Shown here piece after piece: positions 41,851-52,900 of a DNA stretch of 64,000 bases (position 1 is its first letter; every line of letters begins with the position of its first letter). The position numbers and the translations under genes were made by a program. This DNA is from Polychytrium aggregatum. Taxonomy: Eukaryota > Chytridiomycota > Chytridiomycetes > Polychytriales. The notes under the pieces are model-generated. The model was given only the letters and a program-made list of their open reading frames with translations, searched no databases and was not told the DNA's origin. The stretch is from contig NW_026516215.1 of NCBI RefSeq assembly GCF_025602895.1, forward strand, positions 928,532-992,531, written 5' to 3'.

Positions 41851-43365
41851 GAACTCGATGTGCGATGAACCTGTGTTTCACGATCCGATCCCGCGTTGGC
41901 GATCCGAAACTCGCATTGGCGATGTCAGTCAAGCTGGTCTTCCTCGCTGCCGTATTTATCGTTTCCCAGTCTGCATCGCCGCCAGCGTCAACGATCGTGG
42001 GAATCGCCCCAACCAGACTTATCTGCCATCGTGATCGACCATCGTGATCAACGTCACAGTCTGCGCACCGATATCGCACGAATCAGCATCGACGATGACC
42101 AATACCCTCCCCATCCATGGCCAAACCTTACGCATCCACGATGCATGGATGATGCAATTCACATCCCATGACACCCCAGACGCAGCTTTCCCACGGCAGA
42201 TACGCCCTCGGATACCCCAATCTGAGTCGGTTTGGGGGAGATACGAACCCGATGATCGGAGTGTGAGGTCGGAATGGCATGTGGGATGCCCCATCAGACT
42301 CATCATCCATGAGACAAGTGCATGGAGATGCCATGATCCATCGCCGAGTCTCAACCCTGGCGAAGACCATTGGTTCATCCACCGTTCATGACAAGTCGAT
42401 TGCCAATGCACCAGTCATGCATGCGTCATCGTGGATGCACTGTCTGCCCCAAAGCATGGAGTTCCCACGATCCCAAGGTCGAGACTACTCCTCAGAGCAC
42501 CTTGCGTTGACTAGTCATAGAGTCAGTATGATATGCCATTGTGTCCATCCTCTGGCATACCACTACCCCAACCAATGATGGCAGGGTAAGGTGGCATTAT
42601 CTCGAAGGCCGATTGCGTCATGCATCGGACTCTGGAAGGCATCAGACGCCGTTGAGCACTATGAACTCGGACTTGGACATGGTACCAGGCATCGCGACAT
42701 CATTCACTGAACACATGCAGGGAAGGACAGTGATGGTGGCAGTATGTGGCGATGGCAAGAGAGTCACACATATCAATCAAGGGTCAGCATTGGTGTTATT
42801 GCAGTTATGTAGTGATATCAGTGATGGAAGAGCGGAGGGTACTCAGCGAGTAGTCAAGACACACTCCCACTCAAACCAAAGGCCAACAGGCAGAGCATGT
42901 AGAGGGAGAGTGGACAAGTGCTGCACCCTGAGCCTAAACCCTCTAAGCCTAACCAACTCATGCTAAGCCTGCTGTGATACTGTTGCCAAGATGTGGCAGT
43001 GGGGTGGACATGATTGATTTTGTACCATCGGCCAAGGCTTGGAGCCTCCCCGACAGTGTGTTTTTATTGAACCAATACATCGACAACAGAAAGAAAAGTC
43101 CAGCCATAATCGCAAGAGTAGAATGGTCAAACAAGAGGGTACTGAAGAAACGTACTGAATAAGTTGAATAGTGAATATCAGACTCAAAGAACGGATCAAC
43201 AACTGGAGACTCAGACCCGGCTACAGAGTTAGTCGGAAACCCAAGTCTGACAACTGGATCTACACTTGAAACCTCGACTCATGAAAACAAACAACCTCAA
43301 TAGTGTCTCGAATATACAACAAACCGTCGAGAAGAAAGGAATGATACTGTTCTACATCAGCAGCA
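41851..43365. other. Intergenic region between LINE-3 and the D5-type gene
   Basis: No conserved coding frame and no LINE-2 continuation were found here. The right end is the 3' flank of the minus-strand D5-type gene; on that strand AATAAA occurs near 43069-43064. The rest is unassigned. Confidence 0.5.
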
Positions 43366-44586
43366 CTAATCAGCTGCCCCAACAGCCTCGGTAGTTTCCG
43401 TAGTATCCTGGTGTCCACTGCCCACAACTCGTTCAAGCCCTTTGAAGGACCTGGTTCCCCCGGGACTGGTCTTCTCAATAAAGTGAGGGAGTAGCTTCTT
43501 GTGGCTGCTCAAAATCGGACCAATCACCAACTTCAATTGGTGTTCAGTGAGGTTATGGCCCGGTCGAGCAGCGTGCTTGGAAGTGATTGTCCTGGCAATC
43601 TCGTCGGTGTTGGTAGCGTCCTTTCCATTGTCCCTGAACCACTGATAGAATTCCATGGAGAGTGCAGGAAGCATGATGATGAAGTCCTTATGGTCGTAGC
43701 CTTCAGATTGAGGTTGGTGGAGAATGAAGGTTGACTCAATGAACTCGGCCACACTATCAGTGCTGGGACCCATATCTTGGATCGCCTTCTCGTTCATGAT
43801 CGGCGGCCTTGTCCTCAGCAACGAGCCGCCGCTGCTGTACTTGGGGTACCATTGGCACATGAGACAGTGCATCGCATTTTTGTACTCCTGTCGCTCCATA
43901 ATACTTCCCAGAGTCTCGTCCTTCATAAACACAGGTGCTCCAGGATATTTCTGCTGATAAGCGCGATATTGATCCTGGTTCATGGCAAACTTTGAGCGAT
44001 AGGGATTGAATACGACTCGTCGATACACTGCATCGTACTTGGTCAAGTGGGCCAGGTCGATGTCTTCAGGGTTGCACATGATCATGAACTTGATCCTGAG
44101 TTCCTTTGAACTATGACCCTGGTAGACGTCGCGAAAGCCGACCTCGTCGCCGCCGACAAGGTTCTTGATGCGCATTGTATTCAATGGTCGAGGCCTGTTT
44201 CCCTTCCGCTCAAGCTCGGACACATACACAAATCGCGCATTCGAGATCGATGCCACCTCTGGCGTCGCCGTCGAGCTGCTGTTGGAGCTTGTGAACAGGT
44301 AGCTGCTGGGCAGCATTTTAGTATAAGCGGAGCCCAGAGTCATTCGAAGAATCTTGATGATCAGGGACTTGCCATTGGATGAATCGCCGATACCGAGGAC
44401 GAGGAACTGTTCATCATTGGATCCATCCAGCAGGCTGGCAAAGTAGCGCATGTTCCAGTCGAACTGTGCTGGATCCGTAAAGATGGTTCGGATGATGTCG
44501 GTGAGGTGGTCCATGGCCTTCAGCACCTCGGCAGTATTTTGATCGTTGAAGTAGGCATTGGACCACAGAGTGAAGTAGTCATTGGG
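43366..44586 (-). pseudogene. D5-type primase-helicase, 3' part (SF3 helicase), split by element A
   Basis: This holds the C-terminal half of the gene whose 5' part is at 60185-62181. The open frame continues up to the insertion at 44586. SF3 helicase motifs are clear: Walker A GDSSNGKS (nt about 44388-44365), motif B RFVYVSELE and motif C FMIMCNPEDID, followed by the C-terminal domain and the stop at 43366. SF3 D5-type helicases unwind DNA at replication forks of large DNA viruses and related elements. No other damage is visible in this half, so the gene was intact until element A inserted. Confidence 0.85.
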
Positions 44587-45005
44587 TGTAAGGAGTGAAC
44601 AAGCGCAAGGACGAAGACCAAGTGCTTGGTATGAGCTTTATTAGCTTTTAGCCCCGAACACCAAAGAACAAGTTTTGTTCGAACTGGTGTTCAACATAGG
44701 CTCAGACATGCAGGGCTATTTATAGACCGGGAGAAGGTCGAGGGGCAAAAGTGGGCGAGAAGGGTGGAGCATCACAGAGAAGCGAGAAGGGGGTGCGAGA
44801 GTGGCTGGTGTGCAAGCGAGAGAGGCTTGGCACAGCCCGGGGACATGTGCCGAGCGGTGGGGGAGGCAGGAAACCAGTAGACGCGGGTGGCAACGGCGCG
44901 TGCTCATGCATGGGGGCAAACAAACACGTGGGGACTCATGATTGGTGCGGAGGGCGAGAGCATGCGGGACAATCTCATTGGTCCGTTGTGATGCTGGTCA
45001 TCACA
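44587..45005 (-). repeat. Element A 3' LTR
   Basis: 419 bp, no differences from 59766-60184 seen by eye. The polypurine tract lies directly beside it at 45006-45020, and the pol stop codon TAG is its last triplet. Confidence 0.93.
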
Positions 45006-48000
45006 CTATCTCCTCCTTAAACTACGGCGTGTTCCATCTTGAGTTCTCCTGGGGCCAGGCTTGTCTGGGTAGCGTCGGTGGTACTCCGCGGCCACCGTTG
45101 GGGCAAAGACAATGTCGGCGGGCTCCCAACTTCGATCGGTGACCGGGTAGCCTTTCCAATCGATGAGATAGTGCAGCTTTCCGCGCACGAACTTGGAGTC
45201 TAAGATCTCTTCGACCTCCCACTCCAAGTTCCCATCGATGACCACCGCAGGGGGCGGCGCTTGCACCCGACCCGGAAGCGAGTTCTTCTTGTAGGGCTCA
45301 AGAAGAGACACATGGAACACCGGGTGCACCTTTATGTCCTTTGGCAAGTCCAGGCGGAAAGCCAATGTCCCGACGGCCTCGAGGATGGTGAATGGTCCAA
45401 TCCTCTGGTAATCCAGCTTCTTGCTTGGGCGAGTGGTGCTGATGTTACGAGTCAGCACCCAGACTTGATCGCCCGGACGCAAGTCGGGAGCCTGGGACCT
45501 CCGGAGATCTGAGAAGTGCTTGTAGTCAGACTTTGCCTTCTCAAGATTCTCCTTCAACAGTGCCAGGTTCCGCTGGAGATGTTCAACCCTCTCCGTGGCA
45601 GAGGGAACATCAGGGCCGCCAGCGACAACGGGGACTTCGAACCTTGGGTGGAACCCATAGGTTGCCAAGAATGGCGAGGCATGTGTTGACGAGTTCTCGA
45701 GGTTATTGTAAGAGAACTCGGCCAACGGCAGCAGCTCGGCCCAGTCATCTTGCTGATACGACGTGTAACAGCGCAGGTATTGGTTGATGACCTGGTTGAC
45801 CCTCTCAGTCTGTCCATCGGTCTGGGGATGGAAGGCCGTGGACAGACTGGTTTGGATCCCGAGCTGCGTGCAGAGTGCCTTCCAGAACCGAGAGGTGAAC
45901 TGACTTCCTCGGTCTGAAACCACTGTGTCGGGGAGGCCATGGAGACGAAAGACATTGTCGAGGAACAGTGACGCAGTCTCCTCCGCCGACGGCAGTGAAC
46001 GCCAGGACATAAAGTGTGCCATCTTTGTGAGGCTGCATACCACCACAAAGATGCAGGTGTGACCCTTGGACTTTGGCAGATCAGTGATAAAGTCCATGGT
46101 CAGTGTCCCCCAGGGTCGATCGGCTGTCTGGAGTGGCAACAGGAACCCAAACGGCTTGTGTCGCGGAGCTTTCGAGCGTGCACAGGTGTCGCACGTCGAG
46201 ACGTACTCTTTGACATCTTTCCGATAGGTTTGCCACCAAAACTGTCGCGATACCAGAGCCAGAGTCCGTCGGATGCCTGGATGACCCACAGCGACTGGGT
46301 CATGGCACGACTTGAGCGCCGGAACTCGGCACGACTCTGGGACCACAATCCTGTTCTGGAAGGTGAGGTACTGGCCATTCCAGACGAACTTCGGGTCACG
46401 ACGGTATTTGTCTAGACCGGGATCCCGAGCCTGCTCTTCGGCTATGAGCTGCAGCAAATCCACAGGGTCACTGCGACTTGCAACCGAAGAGCGGGCGTCT
46501 CTGCTTCGGAGCACGCGTATCACCGCGGCAGGATCGAGAAGCAGAGGCGGATCCCTCGACACGGAGGCCGACGAAGGGATGTAGTCCGAGCGACGAGACA
46601 GGGCATCGGCCTTGCCGTTCCTCGCACCAGGACGGTACTGGATGCGGATGTCGAACCGAGACAAGAACTGGGACCACCGTGCATGACGCTGGTTTAGGAT
46701 GCGAGCCGTTGCCAGGTACTCCAAGTTCTTGTGATCGGTCAGAACGGCAACGGGATGCTGGGCGCCTTCGAGGTAGTGTCGCCACGCCTCGAAAGCCTCC
46801 TTGATCGCCAACAGCTCTTTCTCGTATATGCTGTAGTTACGTTCAGCATTCGAGAGTGTCCGCGAATGGAACGAGCAAGGATGAAGGCGATCATCAGCAC
46901 CCCGCTGGGAGAGCACGCATCCAAGCGCAAAGTCCGACGCATCTGACTCTACGACGAACGGCTTGGATGGGTCCGGATGCACCAGAACGGGCTCCGAAAC
47001 GAAGGCATCCTTCAAGGATCTGAATGCTTTATCGGCTTCGCGGGACCACTGGAAGCCATGCGTCTTCCGGAAGAGCCGAGTCATGGGCCCCGCGATCTTT
47101 GCGTATCCATCGATGAAGCGTCGATAGAAGTTCGCAAACCCGACAAAGGATCGAAGATCCGAGATGTTGCGCGGTATGGGCCAATCCAAGATCGCAGAGA
47201 GCTTGGATCGCTCCATACCGATGCCCTCGGGCGAGACCATGAAACCAAGGAACGAGACCGAGGTTTTGGAGAACTCGCACTTCTCCAGCTTGCAATACAG
47301 CTTTGCAGCTCGGAGCTTCGAGAGGACCTGCTTGACGTGCTCTACATGCTGCGACGGATCAGCACTGTAGATCAAGATATCGTCAAGATACGCAATTGCG
47401 AACTGGTCCAACTCGGTGCGCAGGACGTCGTTGATGAAGTGCTGGAACGTCGCTGGCGCGTTGGTGAGCCCAAAGGGCATCACCAAGTACTCGAAGTGCC
47501 CATATCGAGTACGGAAAGCTGTCTTCCACTCGTCCCCGGAGCGGATGCGCAGCAGATTGTAGGCTCCACGAAGGTCCAGCTTAGTGAACACCTTCGCGCC
47601 TCGAAGTCGGTCCAGCAGCTCGCCGATCAGCGGTAAAGGGTAACGGTTCTTTACCGTGATACCGTTCAGTGCGCGGTAGTCAACGCAAAGACGAAGTGAG
47701 CCGTCCTTCTTCTTGACGAAGAGGATTGGTGAGCCTGCTGGGGACGACGAAGGACGAACGAATCCCTTGGCAAGATTCTCGTCGAGATAGTCACGCAGAG
47801 CGTGAAGTTCGGGCTCGGACAGTGAGTACAGAGGCCCGAACTTTGGCGACTTGCCCGGCTCCAAGTCAATGGGGCAGTCATAAGGGCGATGCGGAGGCAA
47901 GGAGTCAGCTTCCTGTTTAGAGAAAACAGACAGGAAGTCCTTGTACTCCGCAGGCACTTCGACAGTCGCAGTGCTCGGCTCGTCAGTGGGCAGGACATGG

Positions 48001-48111
48001 ACCTGAAAGATGGTCAGGGGTTGCGTTCCATGCCTGCATGCATCCAAAGACTCGCGCATCGAGCGGTAATCAATGCTGCAGACGCGGAGAGGAGCGTCCG
48101 AGCTGAGAGGA
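45006..48111 (-). pseudogene. Element A pol, 3' part: RT, RNase H, integrase, chromodomain
   Basis: An open minus-strand frame runs from the insertion point of element B to the stop beside the 3' LTR. RT has DGSLRLCVDYRALN, MPFGLTNAPATFQ and catalytic YLDDILIYS. RNase H follows (VVESDASDFALGCVLSQ). Integrase has an HHCC zinc module (GHPGIRRTLALVSRQFWW...CDTCARSK) and a DDE core with TMDFITDLP and VSDRGSQFTS. A C-terminal chromodomain (WEVEEILDSKF...YLIDWKGY...SWEPA) marks it as a chromovirus, the Ty3 lineage that targets chromatin marks. It is separated from its protease by element B at 48112-54518. The first in-frame Met (48059) is not the real start. Confidence 0.92.
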
Positions 48112-48902
48112 TGTTAGGGATAGCTCCTGCTTGTTCTCCACTTTAACTGCACACTTGGCTATTCTTTTGCCTTTCTGTTTGTTTGTGTGTAGCCTTGCAG
48201 TTCCCCTCCGATTTTCCGCCTTTTGCCTGTCTTTTCCGCTCCTTCCGCACTTCCGTTTTCCCGTGCTGCTCCGCTTCCTTTGTCTTCTTCGCACGCGCCG
48301 GTTTGTTTGTGCACGCGCCTTGCTGCGATTGGTTGCAATTCGGCTGCCGGTCATGTGTCCCCCCACCGGTGACTCATGACCTGCCTGACCGCCCCGATCT
48401 CTTGTTCATCTCGCATGCATTTGCCCCAACCTTATACTTGACCAATCCGCTTCTTGGACGTTGAGTCACATTGCTTCGCCTTTGCACGTTTCTCCTGCCA
48501 GGTGCTTCGCTTTTGCTTGCGCCTCTCTCGCTTTGGTTCTCTGCCTGTCTCGGTGGTCCTTCTCGGCCCTCGTTCGTGCATCGCCCCCTTCGCCCTGCTC
48601 GATCGCCCACTTTTCCCTCCCTTGGCCGCCCTTCGCTGCCAAGTCCGGACTTGTCTATAAATAGCCTGACCCCCGCGATGTGTAGTCGAACCTTAGCGTT
48701 CAAAATAGGACTAAATAAAGTGCCTTCTACTTTATTCTCTGAGTGTTCCTCACGTCTCATTTCGAGACTAGTCTTATCTTGAACGGATCTTTGCTTCCCT
48801 CGCTCCCTCTCCGAGTCCACTTCGGACTTTACCCTTGCCTTCCCTGAGCTCACTTCGAGCTCACTTCTTCTTTTGCCGTTGAGTCCCCTTCGGACTCTAA
48901 CA
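48112..48902 (+). repeat. Element B 5' LTR
   Basis: 791 bp, TGTTAGGG...CTCTAACA. It has a TATA box at 48655-48662 and AATAAA at 48714-48719, matching a U3-R-U5 layout. Same sequence as 53728-54518. Confidence 0.93.
48655..48662 (+). promoter_or_regulatory. TATA box in element B LTR
   Basis: TATAAATA, 40 bp upstream of the segment AGCGTTCAAAAT that pairs with the primer-binding region. The same box is in the 3' LTR at 54271-54278. Confidence 0.75.
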
Positions 48903-48916
48903 TCATTTTGAACGCT
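48903..48916 (+). other. Self-primer-binding region of element B
   Basis: ATTTTGAACGCT (48905-48916), starting 2 nt after the 5' LTR, is exactly complementary over 12 nt to AGCGTTCAAAAT at 48695-48706 in the LTR. The latter lies where the transcript should start (40 bp after the TATA box). This is the arrangement of Tf1/sushi-type self-primed reverse transcription and replaces a tRNA primer site. Confidence 0.8.
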
Positions 48917-48973
48917 CCCTCTTGGCTTCCCGGCCTTTCTTCTTCTTTCGCCTCTCTTTCCCTCGTCGATCCG

Positions 48974-49927
48974 ATGGCTGAGCCTGCTGCACCCCCGGCA
49001 GACCTCAATGCGTACCTGGCGCGCATGGAGGAGCGTATGAACGCCCTCATGACCCAGAACGCTGCTCTCCATCGTCAGATCCAAGATCTGCAAGCTCCCG
49101 CCGCCGCTCCCCGCCAGGTCTACCAGGTGAACAAGCCCAAGGAGTTCCTAGGTTCCCGCGACGAGACGACGGCCTTCCTCGCCCAGTGCCACCTCGTCTT
49201 CCTCGCCGATCCTGCCTTCTTTGCGCCCGAGCGCCAGAAGGTCCTTTATGCCACCTCCTTCCTCCGCGGCGAAGCTTTCAAATGGTACGAGGCCGCCTTT
49301 TATATGGCCAACCGCTTCCCGGCTTCCTTCGCGGATTTTGAAGTTGCCCTCAAGTCGACCTTCGGTGAGGACACGGCCTCCTCGCAAGATAAGGCCTTGA
49401 ACGACCTCAAACGCTTGGTCCAGCTCAAGTCCTGCCAAGCCTTCGCCACCCGCTTCGTCCAGCTCGCCGCCCGCGTCCAGACTGACGAACCCACCAAGAT
49501 GCACTTCTTCAAGGAGGGTTTGAAGTCTGAGGTCAAGTTCCACCTCATCGGTCTCCGCCCCGCTCCCGCTTCCTTGCCCGAGTTGATCAAGGCAGCGGTC
49601 GAGTACGACGATGCCCTCCATCGTCTCAAGGTCTCCTCCCGTTCCCAACCTCCTCCTCCTTCTTCTCGCTCTGCTCCCCATCACCACCATTCTCCCGCGC
49701 ATGTTTCTTCTTCCTCCTCTTCTGCACCCACTCCCATGGACCTTGACTCTGTCTCGGTCCGCCCTGCTAAGCTCTCCGACGTCGAGAAAAAGCGACGTCG
49801 TGAGCAGGGTCTCTGCTTGTACTGCGGGGAAAAGTCTTGTCCCGGCAGTCGCGATGTTCAGCAGTGCCCGGTTCTGGTCAAACGGAACTCGGGAAATGCT
49901 CACAGCCGAGCAGCACCTCGCAAGTAA
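48974..49927 (+). CDS. Element B Gag
   Basis: 317 residues from ATG 48974 (MAEPAAPPADLNAYLARMEE); the frame is open a little upstream but has no ATG. A capsid-like retrotransposon Gag core is visible (KEFLGSRDETTAFLAQCHLVF, FLRGEAFKWYEAAF, CQAFATRFVQLAAR). The C-terminal Cys cluster CLYCGEKSCPGSRDVQQC is in the place of the CCHC zinc knuckle but lacks the usual GH-x4-C spacing. Gag forms the particle that packages element RNA. The gene overlaps pol by about 90 nt, and pol is in the -1 frame. Confidence 0.88.
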   Translation: MAEPAAPPADLNAYLARMEERMNALMTQNAALHRQIQDLQAPAAAPRQVYQVNKPKEFLGSRDETTAFLAQCHLVFLADPAFFAPERQKVLYATSFLRGEAFKWYEAAFYMANRFPASFADFEVALKSTFGEDTASSQDKALNDLKRLVQLKSCQAFATRFVQLAARVQTDEPTKMHFFKEGLKSEVKFHLIGLRPAPASLPELIKAAVEYDDALHRLKVSSRSQPPPPSSRSAPHHHHSPAHVSSSSSSAPTPMDLDSVSVRPAKLSDVEKKRRREQGLCLYCGEKSCPGSRDVQQCPVLVKRNSGNAHSRAAPRK

Positions 49928-52900
49928 GCGAGGTGGTCTGTTCGGCGATACGAACATCTTCCCCCTCTGACTCGTCACTATCGGACGATAAGCTTCTTCT
50001 TCCGGCCACTCTTATCGTCATGAGTCTTTCTGGCCCGGTCTCCATCTCCCTTTCTGTTTTTATTGATGATGGATGTTCCGCTCTTGCCCTCATTGATCCT
50101 GCCTTTGCCGATCTCCATAAACTCTCTCTTATCCCTCTTTCTACTCCTTACTCCGTTTCCCTTGCTGATGGTTCTTCGGCCGGTTTCATTCGTTTCCAAA
50201 CCGCGCCTTTGACTCTGACCATTGGTTCCCACACCGAGTCGATTTCTTTTCTTGTGACTCGACTCTCCACCACTCCCATCACTCTTGGTCTTCCCTGGAT
50301 GCGCTTGCATAATCCAGTTGTTAATTGGAAGTCCCTCTCCCTTTCATTCTCCGATCCCTCTTGCCTTGCTGATGGACACATCCTCGCGGATGTCTCTGCT
50401 TCTTCCTTGGACACTCCGTCCGCTTCCGGCTCCTCGCCTCCCCCTTCGGGCACTTCGCCTTTGACTCCTCCTCCCTCCGGTCCTTCCCTTACACCGGTTC
50501 CCTCCTTTGGCACTTCGCCTTCCCTTTCTTCCCGCCTTGACTCTGCTTCGCTTTCTGAAGAGCCAACGGCTTTATCTTCACCCGACATTGAGCTCGTTAA
50601 TGCGGCGAGTCTTCTCCGTCTTGCACGGGAAGACAAGCTCGACATTTTCGCTGCCCAAATGGATATCCGTCCTCCTTCGCCGGAGACGTATCCTACGGTG
50701 TCGATAAGGTCCGTGCTCACGACGAAGGTGTATGCCGAGTCTGGCACCCCTGTTGACTCTCGAGGTGTCCCGCTCAAATACAATGAGTTTGGCGACGTTT
50801 TCAGCCTCAAGTCTGACCCTCCTTCTTCCTTGCCTCCTCACCGTCCGTATGACTTGTCTATTGAGTTTGTACGGACCGAGGATGGAAAGGAACCTCGTTT
50901 GCCAAAGCCGGGGAAAGTCTATCCTTTGTCCCCGGCCGAGGAATCTGCTCTTTCGGAGTATCTGACCAACGCCCTCGCACGTGGTTGGATCTCCAAATCC
51001 TCTTCTCCCGTTGGTGCTCCCTGCTTCTTCGTGAAGAAGCCCAATGGTGGTCTTCGCCTTTGCGTCGACTACCGAGGCCTCAATGCCATCACGAAGAAGA
51101 ACCGTTACCCACTTCCCCTCTTCCAGGATCTTCTGGATAAACTTTCTTCTGCCCGCGTCTTCTCACACCTCGACCTTCCTGATGCTTACCACTTGGTTCG
51201 TGTCAAGAAGGGCGATGAGTGGAAGACTGCTTTTGTTTGCAAATCTGGCTCATTTGAGTACAATGTTATCCCCTTTGGTCTTTCGAATGCCCCCGCTGCT
51301 TTTCAGTTTTTTATGAACGACATCTTCTCGGACCTCCTTGGTGTCTGTGTTGTCATTTATCTTGACGACATCCTGATCTTCTCAAAAGATCCCCAGGAGC
51401 ATGAGGAGCATGTTAAGCTTGTTCTCTCTCGCCTTCGTGAACACTCCCTTAAGGTCAATCCGGCCAAGTGTTCTTTTGACCTTTCTGAAGTTGACTTTCT
51501 CGGCATGATCATTTCTGCCGATGGCATCAAAATGGACCCTGCCAAGGTCGAGGCCGTTTCCCTTTGGCCTGTTCCCTCTTCTGCTCGCGATATCCAAGTC
51601 TTTATTGGTTTCGCAAACTTTTACCGCCGCTTCGTCAAGGACTTTTCCGCACTTGCTCGTCCTTTGACTTCCCTCACTACCAAATCCTCCACCTTCTCTT
51701 GGTCTCCCGAGGCCCAAGAGGCTTTTGATTCTCTTAAACTTTCCTTCACTTCCGCACCTATTCTTCGATACTTTGATTTCTCTAAACCCGCTGTCATCGA
51801 GCCCGATGCTTCTGACTTTGCTTTGGGTGCCGTCCTTTCTCAGTTTGACCCTGACGGCGCTCTTCACCCCGTTGCTTTTCACTCTCGGCAATTCCGTCCC
51901 GCCGAGGTGAATTATGACACTCACGACAAAGAGCTCCTCGCCATTGTCGATTCCTTTACCGCCTGGCGTCATTACTTGATGGCTGCCGACCCTGATATTC
52001 CCACTCTTGTTTTCTCTGATCATCAGAACCTTACCCGGTTCACTGCCGCTTCTCAACTTTCTCGCCGCCAGTTCCGGTGGGCCCAATTCCTTTCTGACTT
52101 TGCTTTTCGCATTTACCACCGCCCTGGTCGTCTCAACACCAAAGCCGATGCTCTCAGTCGCCGTTCTGACTTTGAGATAAAGCCTGGTGACTCCCTCCAC
52201 TCCACCAACTTCCTTCAGCTGTTCGAGTCTATTTCTCTCGACAGCATCACTGTTATCGGCTCGAATCCCGACTTTCTTTCCGAGATTCGAGCTGCCACCC
52301 TTTCTTGTTCCCTCCTTTCTGACTTTAACGCCAAACGTCTTGATGGCGATTACTCCTTCCGTGACGGTCTCCTTTACTTTAAAGACCTGATCGTTGTCCC
52401 TTCCCCCGAGCTCCAGCTCAAAGTGTTTGAGCAACGTCACTGCTCCGCTGCCGCTGGTCACTTTGGTCTTGCCAAGACCGTTGAGCTCGTCTCCCGGGAC
52501 TTTCACTGGCCCCGGCTTCGTAAGTCTGTGCGTCGCTTCATTGCTAATTGTGAAGCGTGCCAGCGAGCCAAGCCGTCCCGTCACTCCCCTTATGGTTTAC
52601 TTCATCCTCTCCCCGTTCCTTCCGAACGTTGGTGGGACCTGTCGATGGACTTCATCACGGATCTCCCACCTTCGAACGGTTTTGACTCGATCTTCGTGGT
52701 TAAGGACCGCCTGTCCAAACAAGCACACTTTGTGCCCACCACGAAGACGGTTACAGGCGAGCAAACCGCCGAACTCTTCCTCTCCCACATCTTCCGCTTG
52801 CATGGTTGTCCCCGGTCTATTGTTTCGGACCGAGGAACTCAGTTTACTTCGGCCTTCTGGAGGCGCTTCAATGAGCTTCTGAAGACGAAGATTTCCCTTT

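Noticed and set aside
39752-42034. 760-codon plus-strand open frame opposite LINE-3 ORF1
   Set aside because: Same shadow effect; its end runs through the 20-bp monomer array giving a QEQDRCS repeat, not a real protein.
42900-42965. Telomere-like string (GCCTAAACCCTCTAAGCCTAACC)
   Set aside because: Only two or three degenerate units and no array; too short for an interstitial telomere claim.
44716-44923. Two 67-codon frames within the element A LTRs
   Set aside because: LTR-internal, Pro/Leu-rich, present in both LTRs, no support as genes.
45006-48059. Treating 48059 as the true start of a stand-alone element A pol gene
   Set aside because: The frame is open further up to the element B insertion and its protease lies beyond it, so the Met at 48059 is only internal.
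48131-48782. Short open frames inside the element B LTRs (also at 53799-54398)
   Set aside because: They lie wholly within the LTR, have no motif and are duplicated only because the LTR is.
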